Below are positions 35,401-43,993 of a DNA stretch of 64,000 bases, in pieces (the stretch's first letter is position 1; each line of letters starts with the position of its first letter). The notes beneath the pieces are model-generated. The model was not told where the DNA came from and made no database searches. It was given only the letters and a program-made list of their open reading frames with translations. The DNA comes from Acinetobacter suaedae (GTDB lineage: Bacteria; Pseudomonadota; Gammaproteobacteria; Pseudomonadales; Moraxellaceae), in the NCBI RefSeq assembly GCF_008630915.1, contig NZ_CP043909.1:1240001-1304000 (forward strand), read 5' to 3'. The translations under genes were made by a program, and so were the position numbers.

Positions 35401-37388
35401 ATCTAGTTAAAACAATCCGTCCAGATGGACAGGAACAAGCCAATTTGAGTTATGGCTCAGGACATTTATATGCCATTGCCTTAAATAAACAAGACGTAGT
35501 TTCATTCCAACGAGATGACTTACATCGAGAAACAACACGCCTATTGGCAAATGGACTCATCCAGACTAAACACTATAATGACGTTGGTTTACTCAGTTCA
35601 CAACTGATTCAACCTGAACAAGAAACGCAAGACTACTTACAGTACCAAGCGCATAGACATTACCATTACGACCAAAACTACCTACTTAATCAAGTTGAAG
35701 ATAGTCGCTTGGGTATGCTCAACTATCAATACGATCCAATCGGACGTTTAATCACAACGCAAAGCGCACATAAAACAGAGAGTTTTAGCTTTGATCCTGC
35801 GGGTAATTTGATCGACCCTGTATCCGCATCTGGTACGGCACAAATTAAAAACAATCTGGTCAGAAGCTATCAAGGAAAACATTATCACTACGATGCACAA
35901 GGCAATGTCATAGAGGCTAAACAAGCAGGTAAAACCCTCAAACTGACATGGGACAACCAAAATCGATTGATTCGCAGTGATCACAATGGTCAAGTCACGG
36001 ACTACGGTTATGACGTATTTGGACGCAGACTTTATAAGAAAACGGTAGATGCGCTGACCTTGTTTGGTTGGGATGGTGATCTGATGATTTGGGAATCCCG
36101 CAAATCAGAGCAAGACAGTTTTACCAAGCACTATCTGTATGAACCGAATAGCTTCGTTCCATTGTTACAAGCAGGATATAAAGGTTTTATTCAACTGATC
36201 GAAACACCAGACTATACTGAATATCAAAACAAACCTTATTCGGTTTATAAAGATCCTGTATGGCGCAATGATACCCGTAAAAATCGAGTGGATTTAGAGC
36301 AGATCACTTTCTACCATTGTGATCAAGTCGGTACGCCACAGACTATGACCAATGCAAGAGGTGAGTGTGTTTGGGAAATTACCCAAGATACTTGGGGCAG
36401 CACACTCGACATCAAAACAGTAAATCCAGACAATCCGTTTGAGCAGAGTAACATCAGATTCCAAGGTCAATATTACGATCAAGAAACAGGATTGCACTAT
36501 AACCGTTATCGTTATTATGAACCACATAGTGCAAGATATATGAGTAAAGACCCGATTGGGTTAAATGGAGGAATGAACACTTCTGCTTATGTAAGTGATC
36601 CAACTCAGTGGGTTGATCCGATGGGGTTGATGTCGGAGAAAAATATTAAAAAAGATCCTTTTAGATTGCCCGATGATGCGCCATTGTGGTTAAAGCTTGA
36701 AAATAAGGATATACAGCAACGGAGAGAGAATCGTAGGGAAGATTTTAGAAAGATAGCCTTACGAGAGGAAGCTGCTGCACAGGCAGCCGCAGACAAAGCA
36801 AAACAACAGAAGTTTGCGGATGAGGCTAGGGCAAAAAATGCGGAAGAATTTTATAAAAAAACAGTTTGTGAAAGAACGCCTGCTTCTAGACAACCAGGAG
36901 GGCTGAGATCAAAGGCTATATTGGGGGAGAATGCATATAAAGGATATACTTGTTCACCAAGTGCTGATTATTTGGCTTGTAGTGGAGGTTTATTGGGACA
37001 TAACGTAACCGTTGTAAAGAACTTATGGGCAAAAGAAAATGAAGGTTGGTATGTTGCCGGATCTAAAGGTGCATTAATTACTCAATCAGTGCCGAAAAGC
37101 GCTAAAGATTTAGTGGGTGCGAGTTGCGTAAGTGGAGTAATTAAGAATTTAGATAAAGCTACAGTTGATGAATATGGTATGCGCGATTTAACACATGAAT
37201 TTATTAATGGTGCATCAGCATCAGCTGGATTTGTTGTTGGCCCTGGAATTGGTTTGGGAGCAAATTATGTTGTACCAATGGTTTCAAAAAATAGTCCTGT
37301 TTATAAGGCAAGAGCTGTTGAACTCGTAGTTGGTACAGTTGGTGTTAGTGCAGACGTTGGTGTTACAAAGATGATGTCTGATAAATAG
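32442..37388 (+). CDS. Rhs-family T6SS effector with unrecognised C-terminal toxin
   Basis: The 1648-residue product has a helical N-terminal region of about 330 residues with no PAAR motif, then a DUF6531-like start of the Rhs shell (about 345-500). About 850 residues of YD/RHS repeats follow, and the core ends with RYMSKDPIGLNGG and DPMGL (Asp1370 and Asp1392 start the two DPxGL-type motifs where Rhs toxins are cut off). The remaining 252 residues are the toxin. They include an Ala/Glu/Lys-rich helix, a segment with four cysteines and two glycine-rich hydrophobic stretches near the end. The following gene encodes a lipoprotein, probably its immunity protein. Confidence 0.92.
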   Translation: MATEKTQQAETTKQPTVELAVFNLESVTNVTDLQMIANQIQLYLQVCGNTTLEQVKSNANVPTVANIFALTGSVLDLLLYATTPKTGDADLQRGALLGANLIGLFPEPNNEAHARMALRPMFGLMAECLYPENGKIKEADIKRLGLHLNAMVAGDLEVFLKETQAKLSVLLTQAATLGASILQSMATSAAEINAGVVAPTGASAEKRDPKLKFSNWAVPLIDLIGTPSQANLTPKIEPNMQSRLQQEATQAIKSLSQMLQQQSNASQKYTLAWLIQETLKAIKALENKGSASVPMNQTGEYERHTKGDTLEFVSLQADALNAPPCEGKGSDTGQSISYSIGAERVQHADFYLPKVGFSFIRRYNSQMNEFDHSMIGARWMMPFSNMIQPNAQGYLFIDSKGRKHQFPASIPFEAYEVPFEGITVQPLEDGDLILNFGGEWSFQFHQFSAGQPYQLIQQFNENTQEKVVLSYLVFDEIAYLQSVDFQLKHAQHQLKFAFNEQVKIIAVFFDEQVEPLARYQYDIQGNLIEAIDQNGHVRNYEYNHFHQLTRYTDRTGRGQNIRYESTDAQAKAIEEWADDGSYHTKLKWHPRLRQVAVYDAYNVPTYYYFDLNGFTYRTRLADGRESWYSRDSQKRITRQIDFEGRETQQEYNDQDQLIKIVQPNGGVIRFAYDEQGNLVETKDPEGNIWKREYDAKGNVGKEINPLGHITQYKYNNDNQLIEVIDAKGGSKKIQYNELGQMTSYTDCSGKSSTWEYDEEGSLTAEQTANNKVVQYLYSTQGRDKGQLQSIVYPDGLKEHFEHDEEGRLLKHKDSKGLVTEYHYNKLGLLTQRIDANQHRIGYQWDKQGRIKKLINQNQAEYLFDYNQYGYLIREQAFDGEEKHYSYHDESGRLSEIRQPNILTQFDYYADGQIASKSFTHLNTGKKQTEQFDYNLNSQLSRASNEVSQIDFYRNALGQLVREHQHYKIAGLRPLTAVLRYEYDELGNLVKTIRPDGQEQANLSYGSGHLYAIALNKQDVVSFQRDDLHRETTRLLANGLIQTKHYNDVGLLSSQLIQPEQETQDYLQYQAHRHYHYDQNYLLNQVEDSRLGMLNYQYDPIGRLITTQSAHKTESFSFDPAGNLIDPVSASGTAQIKNNLVRSYQGKHYHYDAQGNVIEAKQAGKTLKLTWDNQNRLIRSDHNGQVTDYGYDVFGRRLYKKTVDALTLFGWDGDLMIWESRKSEQDSFTKHYLYEPNSFVPLLQAGYKGFIQLIETPDYTEYQNKPYSVYKDPVWRNDTRKNRVDLEQITFYHCDQVGTPQTMTNARGECVWEITQDTWGSTLDIKTVNPDNPFEQSNIRFQGQYYDQETGLHYNRYRYYEPHSARYMSKDPIGLNGGMNTSAYVSDPTQWVDPMGLMSEKNIKKDPFRLPDDAPLWLKLENKDIQQRRENRREDFRKIALREEAAAQAAADKAKQQKFADEARAKNAEEFYKKTVCERTPASRQPGGLRSKAILGENAYKGYTCSPSADYLACSGGLLGHNVTVVKNLWAKENEGWYVAGSKGALITQSVPKSAKDLVGASCVSGVIKNLDKATVDEYGMRDLTHEFINGASASAGFVVGPGIGLGANYVVPMVSKNSPVYKARAVELVVGTVGVSADVGVTKMMSDK

Positions 37389-37404
37389 ATTTAAGAGATA
37401 AGTT

Positions 37405-37860
37405 ATGAAAAAAACCATTTTTATATTCTCATTGCTTCTGGTTGGGTGTGGGAATAATAATGTACAAAAACCTTACTTAGATCATGTAAATCAAAAGTTT
37501 GTAGATGAAGCTCATATACTCTTTAATGGTAAAACTAGAGATTTGAGAGGGTATTCCTCTTATACTGCTAATAGGGTTTCTTATAAAATTGAGTCGAAGG
37601 ATTTTAATATTAATATTTTTTTTGAAAACAAAAAAAAAGCATTGGATAAAATAGGTTGGAAGTATTATTTAAAATACAATCAAAGTTATATATTTTGTGA
37701 TGGTGAAAGACAAATGGAGATTATAAAACCTAGGATTTTGGCGGGTAATAAAGATCTGGTTGAGGGGTCGAATGCAATGCAATTAAATAATGACTGGCAT
37801 ATAATTTTTTATAAACCGAATAACACAACTTCATATAAATGCTATAATTATAAAGAGTAA
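37405..37860 (+). CDS. Lipoprotein, likely immunity protein of the Rhs toxin
   Basis: The 151-residue product has a lipoprotein signal (MKKTIFIFSLLLVGC, Cys15) and a mature domain of about 135 residues with two further cysteines (YIFCDGE and YKCYN) that could form a disulfide. It starts 16 bp after the Rhs stop, with AAGAGAT before the ATG. Position directly behind an Rhs toxin is the standard place for the cognate immunity gene. Lipid anchoring implies that the toxin works in the periplasm or on the inner membrane from outside. The role is inferred from position. Confidence 0.72.
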   Translation: MKKTIFIFSLLLVGCGNNNVQKPYLDHVNQKFVDEAHILFNGKTRDLRGYSSYTANRVSYKIESKDFNINIFFENKKKALDKIGWKYYLKYNQSYIFCDGERQMEIIKPRILAGNKDLVEGSNAMQLNNDWHIIFYKPNNTTSYKCYNYKE

Positions 37861-37871
37861 GTTGATATAAA

Positions 37872-38324
37872 TGCTAAAAAAATATTAATGGGTTCAGCTA
37901 TAAGCATTTTTGTAAGTAGCTTAATTGCTTGTACAAATTTGAATAAACAGGACAAGTTCCCTAGGCTTGAGGAAGAGTGTAAATTAGCAGGAAGTAGCAG
38001 TAAGCAGTGTGAAATTTTTAATTTAAAAGACCTATCTTTAGATGAAAAAGAGAATCTAATGGGATGGGTCTATCTAAATGGGTTAGATAATATCAAGCCT
38101 AATTATGATAAAGCATACTATTGGTTTGAAAAGGCTGCAAAAGCTAATAACCATGAAGCTATAAACTCATTAGGTATGATTTATTTTGCTGGGTTAGGAA
38201 AAGATAAGGATTTTCAAAAGGCTGAAGAATATTTTTGAGAAGCAAATAAGTTTGATATGAAAAAGCAGCTAAACATGGACATTTGAACGCAATTAATAAT
38301 TTAAATATTCTTAGAAATAAATAA
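37872..38324 (+). pseudogene. Broken Sel1-repeat lipoprotein gene, probable orphan immunity gene
   Basis: The longest frame (37888-38238) encodes a lipoprotein-like start (SLIAC), then Sel1-type repeats (MGWVYLNGL...YDKAYYWFEKAAKANNHEAINSLGMIYFAGLG). Three lesions are visible. One missing A in the A-run after ATG 37872 separates a better start, MLKKIL. An in-frame TGA at 38236-38238 interrupts the second repeat. A frameshift before 38265 moves the final AAKHGHLNAINNL to another frame, ending at 38324. Sel1 proteins often act as immunity proteins for T6SS effectors, so this is likely a dead orphan copy. Confidence 0.7.
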
Positions 38325-38480
38325 ATGGCGAGGCTTCATTATGTGATTTTTTATCATAATGAAGCTTTAGTTTATAGGTTTCTATAGAAAGATACTGTTT
38401 AATAGGCTTTTAAATAAGTTTTTTGGAGGTGTGTGAACGATTTTTTACTAAGATAAAGGAAAGGTTGAAAGAGAAGATGA

Positions 38481-38933
38481 ATGTTAAATAAAATTAAAAA
38501 AATCTTGTTTATATTTGGAGCATTGTTCTTTATAGGATGCTCTTCGATTGAAAGAGAATCCTGCGTTGATATTTTTAATAATAGGGTTGTTGTTCTAACG
38601 CGGGATATTCAAGTTTTTAATTCAATTACCCTTATTGATAAGAATATTTTCTGTGGTAATCAGCCTTCTAGTAATTTTTATGATAATTTAGATACGTTTC
38701 TGTCAGGAATAAATAATAATCAGAAAAAGGACTTTTATGCCACTTTATTATTTTCTGAGTTTCATAGGAACTATAATGGTGGGGAGTTTGTTGATTTCTT
38801 GTTAAGAAATAAGATTGATATTTTTGACCAATACATTGAAATTATAAATGATCAAGAGCTGTTATCGAAAATGAAATATACAGATGAAGAATTACAGAAT
38901 CTTAAAGTAATAGGGAATGCATTAATAGAATAG
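38481..38933 (+). CDS. Small lipoprotein, orphan immunity candidate
   Basis: The 150-residue product has a lipoprotein signal (lipobox FIGC, Cys20) and a mostly helical mature domain with two cysteines (ESCVDIF and IFCGNQ). GAGAAG precedes the ATG. It lies downstream of the Rhs immunity gene and the broken Sel1 gene, in DNA as AT-rich as theirs. No effector gene accompanies it. It is probably another immunity gene left from earlier toxin exchange at the Rhs 3' end, but the family is not recognised. Confidence 0.55.
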   Translation: MLNKIKKILFIFGALFFIGCSSIERESCVDIFNNRVVVLTRDIQVFNSITLIDKNIFCGNQPSSNFYDNLDTFLSGINNNQKKDFYATLLFSEFHRNYNGGEFVDFLLRNKIDIFDQYIEIINDQELLSKMKYTDEELQNLKVIGNALIE

Positions 38934-38984
38934 ATTAACTCAATAAATTACAATATATCTAACGACTTCATAAGGGAAAAAACA

Positions 38985-39938
38985 TTGTCTTTGAATACAC
39001 CTTACATCGCTGGTTTTTGGCGTAGATTGTTTGCTTTCATCCTAGATGCGTTACTTATCAGCATGTTTTGTGGGCTGATTGTTAGTATTTTCTCGAATTT
39101 CCTACATCAGCACCCAAATATTTCTATTCTGGCAGGGTATATATATGTCATTTTATATTTCGGTTTATTAAATAGTCATTTAAACGCTGGAAAAACTGTT
39201 GCGAAACAGCTTTTAAAAATTGAAGTCATTAGTTTGGATGGTAAACACCTTTCAGTTCCCTCATCTATGGTGCGTGCAGCAGTTTTATTTGCACCTATGT
39301 GTTTAATGTCTTTAAGTGCATATTTCTCGAATGCTATCTTTTCTTGGGGTATTGGTCTCTTATTAATCTGTTTACAAGCTCTAATTGTATATTTCTATAT
39401 TTTTAACCGAAAAAATCGCCGTTCAGTCCATGATTTTATATCAAAATCGATAGTCATTAATGCTCAGCAAAATCATAATGATCCACAAATACCAAGCATG
39501 TGGGCAAAACATAAAATCTTTGCAGCCTTAACGGTACTTGTTTGTTTAGTGAGTGGAATATCTTCGGCAGTCTCTCAAGAGCAGAATAATGAGATGACGA
39601 ATATGCAACTTAAAGAGATGCAACCAGAAATTCTTCATATTAAACAAATTTCTGATACGAATTTTAATTTTTTCGACATTCAAATAAATCGCCCTAAAAA
39701 GCTCAATAATCCTTTTTTTGCACAACAATTTGTAGAAAACTTACAAAGGATCAATCCTGTATTGATCGATGAGAGAAATGAGATTTTCTTAATTTTAAGA
39801 ACTCAACTTCAATTTGGTCTAGTTTCAACGGGGCAATATAGTACTTACACCGTTGAGCAGACCAGAACTGGACTAAAAGTTGTAGAGCAAGCGAGTTCGG
39901 AGTTTAATCAAATATCCTTTCTATCGATCAATTTCTAA
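38985..39938 (+). CDS. RDD-family membrane protein
   Basis: The 317-residue product probably starts at the TTG at 38985, with AAGGGAAAA upstream. It contains an RDD domain (about 7-150) with FWRRLFAFILDALLI, then GKTVAKQLLKIEVISLDGKHLSV and NRKNRRSVHDFIS, with several membrane helices. A further helix (about 178-195) leads to a periplasmic C-terminal domain of about 120 residues. RDD proteins are proposed transporters or membrane scaffolds. Its end overlaps the end of the convergent dihydroorotase gene by 18 bp. Confidence 0.78.
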   Translation: MSLNTPYIAGFWRRLFAFILDALLISMFCGLIVSIFSNFLHQHPNISILAGYIYVILYFGLLNSHLNAGKTVAKQLLKIEVISLDGKHLSVPSSMVRAAVLFAPMCLMSLSAYFSNAIFSWGIGLLLICLQALIVYFYIFNRKNRRSVHDFISKSIVINAQQNHNDPQIPSMWAKHKIFAALTVLVCLVSGISSAVSQEQNNEMTNMQLKEMQPEILHIKQISDTNFNFFDIQINRPKKLNNPFFAQQFVENLQRINPVLIDERNEIFLILRTQLQFGLVSTGQYSTYTVEQTRTGLKVVEQASSEFNQISFLSINF

Positions 39939-41276
39939 TATTTTTCCTCGGCAATTCAAAAACAATTGATTCTGATGCCATGCCAGTTGCCCTGAAACAA
40001 TGGTCGTATCAACTTCATAACGAAAGGTTTTTTCTTGGAATGGACTCCAACCACAATGCATATAATTTTTTTGATCTTTGACTGCAATTCTATACGTATT
40101 TTCTTTGAGTATGACGAGATCGGCCCAATAGCCCTCACGAATATAACCACGATCTTTGATCTTAAATAAATCGGCAACTTGATGAGATGTCTTACGCACC
40201 ATCATTTCGATACTGAGTTTTCCATCTGCAATCAGTTCCATCAATGCAGGCACAGCATGTTGTACCAGTGGCAGACCTGAAGGCGCATTCATATAGGATT
40301 GTTGTTTTTCATCCCAAGTATGTGGTGCATGGTCGGTTCCAATAATATCCAAACGATTACTGTTTGAAATCGCATGGATCAAAGCTTCTCTATCTTGTTG
40401 AGTTTTGATGGCGGGATTACATTTTATTAAATGCCCAAGAGTAGCATAGTCAGAATCATCAAAACTAAGATGATGGATACAGACTTCAGCTGAAATATGT
40501 TTTCGATTTAAAGGCAGATCTTTAAATAAACATAATTCTCTGGCTGTGGTCAGATGTAAAACATGCAGTTGAGTACCGTATTTCTCAGCTAAGGAAACAG
40601 CAAGTCGAGAACTTTCAAAGCAAGCCTGTTTATCTCGAATTTTAGGGTGCATTGCTGCTGGAATATTTTCACCATATTTTTCCAAATATAGTTTTTCCTG
40701 TTCTTTAATCCGAGGCGTATATTCACAATGGGTCAATAAGATAGTCGGTACATTGGCAAATAAACGCTCTAAAATTTTAGGATCATCGACCAACATATTG
40801 CCTGTTGATGCACCCATAAAGACTTTGACACCACTGACTAATTTAGGATCAAGTTGTTCAATAATATCTAAGTTTTCAGAACTCACGCCAAAATGAAATG
40901 CGTAATTTGCCATGCTATGTTGCGCTGCGATCTGCTTTTTTTGTGCCAGTGTCTCTAAGTTCAATGTCGCAGGATTGGTATTGGGCATATCCATGTAACT
41001 AGTAATACCACCAATGGTTGCAGCCATAGATTCAGAGGCAATATTGCCTTTTTGTGGTGAACCTGGATCTCTGAAATGCACTTGATCATCAATCATGCCT
41101 GGGATTAACCAAGCACCATTGGCATCTATGGTTTTCGCATTGAAAACGCCCGTGATATTGCTAGCGATTTTCTCGATTCGTCCATCTTGAATCAGTACAT
41201 CGGCAATAAACTGTGTATCTTCATTGACTAGGTTGGCATTGCGAATAATGATCTTGGGAAATTGTCTAAAATTCAT
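39921..41276 (-). CDS. Dihydroorotase-like amidohydrolase (zinc-limitation paralogue)
   Basis: The 451-residue product is an amidohydrolase of the dihydroorotase type. It has the metal-binding motif DDQVHFRDPG, a lysine that would be carboxylated in SGVKVFMGAST, HCEYTPR, HVLHL and the GTDHAPHT motif. It is the last gene of the operon folE2-hisI-gammaCA-dihydroorotase and overlaps the gamma-carbonic anhydrase gene by 11 bp. In zinc-starvation clusters such paralogues back up the housekeeping PyrC, converting carbamoyl-aspartate to dihydroorotate. The exact substrate cannot be fixed by sequence, as hydantoinases are close relatives. Confidence 0.82.
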   Translation of the reverse strand: MNFRQFPKIIIRNANLVNEDTQFIADVLIQDGRIEKIASNITGVFNAKTIDANGAWLIPGMIDDQVHFRDPGSPQKGNIASESMAATIGGITSYMDMPNTNPATLNLETLAQKKQIAAQHSMANYAFHFGVSSENLDIIEQLDPKLVSGVKVFMGASTGNMLVDDPKILERLFANVPTILLTHCEYTPRIKEQEKLYLEKYGENIPAAMHPKIRDKQACFESSRLAVSLAEKYGTQLHVLHLTTARELCLFKDLPLNRKHISAEVCIHHLSFDDSDYATLGHLIKCNPAIKTQQDREALIHAISNSNRLDIIGTDHAPHTWDEKQQSYMNAPSGLPLVQHAVPALMELIADGKLSIEMMVRKTSHQVADLFKIKDRGYIREGYWADLVILKENTYRIAVKDQKNYMHCGWSPFQEKTFRYEVDTTIVSGQLAWHQNQLFLNCRGKILEIDR

Positions 41277-41826
41277 TGTGTAATGCCTTATATCCTTTGA
41301 CTAACTCGATATTGGTGCTTACCACACTTTCAGAAAATTCACTGATCGCAACATCAACAGGCGGATATTGGCTTAAATCCGTTTTAGGATGGATATAGCT
41401 CATGGCAGGAACATAAAAGTGACTCGGTAAATCACGACCGTCGACCACTGCATTGTGTCGGATCGCACTATGATCACCGACTTTACAGTTAAACAAGACA
41501 CTGTTAAAACCAACAAAAACATGGCGGCCAATTTCACAAGGACCATGAATAATCGAACGATGTGCAATCGATGAGTTTTCACCAATTGTCACCGCAGCGC
41601 CTGCTTTTGAATGAATCACCACACCATCTTGGATATTGGAGTTTGCACCGATAATGATTGGTTCCATTTCGCCATGTTCATCAGTTTCATCAGCACGAAT
41701 TACGGCATAAGGACCAATAAATACATTGGCATGTACGATGACTTTGCCGCAGATAATCGCGGTTTGATCGACATAAGCAGATTGATCGATAACAGGCAAA
41801 TGGCCAGATGGATTTTTACGTAGCAT
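41266..41826 (-). CDS. Gamma-carbonic anhydrase-like hexapeptide-repeat protein
   Basis: The 186-residue product forms a left-handed parallel beta-helix of hexapeptide repeats (VIVHANVFIGPYAVI, NSNIQDGVVIHSKAGAAVTIGENSSIAHRSIIHG, HVFVGFNSVLFNCKVG) and a C-terminal helix. Histidines in IHSKAG, SSIAHRSIIHG and the following turn match the metal site of gamma-class carbonic anhydrases such as YrdA/PaaY/CaiE. It sits between hisI and the dihydroorotase gene in one operon. The class can use iron or zinc, which fits a backup role under zinc limitation. Confidence 0.85.
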   Translation of the reverse strand: MLRKNPSGHLPVIDQSAYVDQTAIICGKVIVHANVFIGPYAVIRADETDEHGEMEPIIIGANSNIQDGVVIHSKAGAAVTIGENSSIAHRSIIHGPCEIGRHVFVGFNSVLFNCKVGDHSAIRHNAVVDGRDLPSHFYVPAMSYIHPKTDLSQYPPVDVAISEFSESVVSTNIELVKGYKALHNEF

Positions 41827-41847
41827 AGAATTACCGCTTAAAATAAG

Positions 41848-42273
41848 TTAAATCACAGGTTGAGTTAAAATCGTCACTTGATCTGTATTTAGACCAAGAT
41901 AAAAACAAGTCGGGCGTAGGGTATGGCAGGCTGGACCATTCTGATTGACGAAAAACAATAGGCAGTCGCCATCACAATCGAGTCTGGCATCCGTCAAATA
42001 TTGACGATGTCCTGAACTCTCACCTTTACGCCATAAACACTTTCGTGAGCGCGACCAATAACACACTTGTTTGGTCTGCAAGGTTTCGATTAAGGCGTCT
42101 CGATTAACCCAAGCCATCATCAATACATCTTTACTTGTTTGATCTTGAGTGATCGCTGGAACTAGACCATCTTGGTTCCATTTGATCTGTTCAAATACAG
42201 CTTCAAAATCAAATTTCTGCCCTAAAAACCCATGTTCCATCTGTTCGAAAATAGAATGCTTTACCATTGCCAT
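41848..42273 (-). CDS. hisI: Phosphoribosyl-AMP cyclohydrolase paralogue
   Basis: The 141-residue product is a HisI domain without the HisE fusion. It contains WNQDGLVPAITQD, VLMMAWVNRDAL, CYWSRSRKCLWRKGESSGH, the metal-binding DARLDCDGDCLLF and the zinc ligands ACHTLRPTCFY. HisI opens the purine ring of phosphoribosyl-AMP in histidine biosynthesis. Its position in a folE2/gammaCA/dihydroorotase operon marks it as the zinc-limitation paralogue rather than the housekeeping copy. Its start overlaps the folE2 end by 13 bp. Confidence 0.88.
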   Translation of the reverse strand: MAMVKHSIFEQMEHGFLGQKFDFEAVFEQIKWNQDGLVPAITQDQTSKDVLMMAWVNRDALIETLQTKQVCYWSRSRKCLWRKGESSGHRQYLTDARLDCDGDCLLFFVNQNGPACHTLRPTCFYLGLNTDQVTILTQPVI

Positions 42274-43163
42274 GAACCTTGAGCCACAGCATCATGCGCA
42301 TGCAGGCTTTCTGCATGAATGACTTTGAAATTAAAGCCTCTAATACTTTTATGATTTAAAAATGTGCCATATAGCCGTCGTAAGGCATCTTCACAAAACA
42401 TCAGGTTTTGACCATTGGCAATTGCAAACGCTTGTTCATCAATACGTTTAACGGCAGTCTGAACAGGTGTCATGAGAGCTTGTTCAGCCTGATTGATAAA
42501 TAAAATCAGTGGGATATGTTGGATATTTTGATCAAGTCTGAAATTAAGAATCGCAAAGCTTCTTTGACTATGTGGTGTTGCAGCAATCGCATCTGTACTG
42601 CTTAGCCAATCTAAAATTTCCTGCTGATCTAAACGAATGTCTTGATTGTTTAACGCCGATTCAAAACGTTGTTGAATAATGTTTCTTGCAAGAGCAGCCG
42701 AGCATGGGCAGGTTGATGAATAGGGAATCTCAACTTTTAGTTCTGCTAAAAACTGCCCATCTAAAAGTTGGCATGACAAAACAAAAGGATAACTTTTCCA
42801 ACCTGAAAGCTTGCTGATCAATGCAGGTCGTTCGATATACAGTTCGCTATGAATTTCAATTTTTGCATGTTTGGATAGATCACGATGACTTTCTAAAAAG
42901 TCTTGTAATAATGACTGCAGATCGATCAAGTTCAAATTTTTAATCGAACTCAGTTCTAATAGTCGCGTATACAAGCGTGACATATGAATCCCTTTGGCTA
43001 AGGGATCGTCCAAACTGACATAAGCATTGATTTGACTTTGACATAGCGTATTTTCGATACGAACGGGTAATGCAATTTTTTCCATGCCAACCCAATCTAG
43101 GCAATGGCTATAAGCTTTGGGTAAAGTCGATTCAGCTGAAATATCTGGAAGAGCGAGATTCAT
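42261..43163 (-). CDS. folE2: GTP cyclohydrolase I type B (FolE2)
   Basis: The 300-residue product matches GCYH-IB, the zinc-independent enzyme making dihydroneopterin triphosphate from GTP for folate. Visible features are the N-terminal GMEKIALPV segment, KGIHMSRLY, the conserved cysteine-containing STCPCSAALA active-site region and HSQRS. GCYH-IB can use manganese and often replaces zinc-dependent FolE under Zur control. It is the first gene of the leftward operon and starts 32 bp from a Zur-box-like palindrome. This is strong evidence for regulation by the Zur protein encoded nearby. Confidence 0.92.
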   Translation of the reverse strand: MNLALPDISAESTLPKAYSHCLDWVGMEKIALPVRIENTLCQSQINAYVSLDDPLAKGIHMSRLYTRLLELSSIKNLNLIDLQSLLQDFLESHRDLSKHAKIEIHSELYIERPALISKLSGWKSYPFVLSCQLLDGQFLAELKVEIPYSSTCPCSAALARNIIQQRFESALNNQDIRLDQQEILDWLSSTDAIAATPHSQRSFAILNFRLDQNIQHIPLILFINQAEQALMTPVQTAVKRIDEQAFAIANGQNLMFCEDALRRLYGTFLNHKSIRGFNFKVIHAESLHAHDAVAQGSWQW

Positions 43164-43194
43164 TTGTCTAATGGCTTACGTTGTAATGTTTGTT

Positions 43195-43217
43195 GTAATG
43201 TTATAACATAACAGTAA
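43195..43217. promoter_or_regulatory. Zur-box-like palindrome between folE2 and the lipoprotein peptidase gene
   Basis: GTAATGTTATAACATAACAGTAA (23 bp, split here as GTAATGTTATA-A-CATAACAGTAA) closely matches the gammaproteobacterial Zur palindrome with core TGTTATA-N-TATAACA. A direct repeat TTGTAATGTT also occurs at 43181-43190 and 43193-43202. The site lies between divergent genes and could control both transcripts. Confidence 0.78.
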
Positions 43218-43273
43218 GCATCGACAAGCGCGTTGCGAAGTAAATTCGATTTAAGTGATGCTGGCGAATCAAA

Positions 43274-43987
43274 ATGAAAAAAATCTACATGCTCGGATTC
43301 ATTTGTGGTCTGTCTGCTTGTCAGTCTTCGTATCAAGAGATCCGACCGCAACCTCTACCAAAACTTGAATCGAAACATACGATTCCCAAAGTGATTCTGC
43401 AAGAAAAGCGTATCCCATCTTCGTATCTCCAGTGGGCAATGCAGGCTCAGCATCAACAGCAAATTCAAGCTTATAAAAACTTCTTGAAAGCCCAAGGGAT
43501 TGATTCTTTTATTCCAGATTTTGAGTTTTTTCAAACAGCGAGAGATTGGCAAAAGTGTAATTACGCTGAATATGAAGTTCCACCCAGAGAACTCTGGAAT
43601 AACAGCATTCCGACTTTAAAGATTCTGAAGCAATTGGTCGAACAAAAACGCATTGATCAGTTTACGGTGACATCTGTGTATCGAAACTATGCATTGAATC
43701 GGTGTGCAGGTGGGGCGGGTGGATCTAAACATGTGTTTAATGCCGCACTGGATTTTCGTATAGGTAGTGAGAATCCAGATTCAATTGAACAAATCCGTAT
43801 CGAAAGTACCAAAAAGAAGCTTTGTGAATTCTGGATAGAGCAAGGTGAAGCATTAAATATGGGTTTAGGTGTGTATGCATCAGGACAAATCCATATCGAT
43901 ACAGCAGGCTATCGTACATGGGGAGTCGACCATCGGTACACTTCCTCACCTTGTATGAATAATTCTTTTAATAATAACAATGAGTAA
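43274..43987 (+). CDS. zrlA: Zinc-regulated lipoprotein peptidase (M15-like carboxypeptidase)
   Basis: The 237-residue product has a lipoprotein signal (MKKIYMLGFICGLSAC, Cys16) and a C-terminal peptidase M15-like domain: SVYRNYALNRCAGGAGGSKHVFNAALDFRIG contains the SxHxxxxAxD-type metal site, and SGQIHIDTAGYRTWG supplies the last histidine. Such enzymes trim peptidoglycan peptides. The position between a Zur box and zur-zigA matches the zinc-regulated peptidase described in A. baumannii as ZrlA. I give that symbol on context. It is the first gene of the rightward zinc-limitation operon. Confidence 0.78.
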   Translation: MKKIYMLGFICGLSACQSSYQEIRPQPLPKLESKHTIPKVILQEKRIPSSYLQWAMQAQHQQQIQAYKNFLKAQGIDSFIPDFEFFQTARDWQKCNYAEYEVPPRELWNNSIPTLKILKQLVEQKRIDQFTVTSVYRNYALNRCAGGAGGSKHVFNAALDFRIGSENPDSIEQIRIESTKKKLCEFWIEQGEALNMGLGVYASGQIHIDTAGYRTWGVDHRYTSSPCMNNSFNNNNE

Positions 43988-43993
43988 ATTGCA

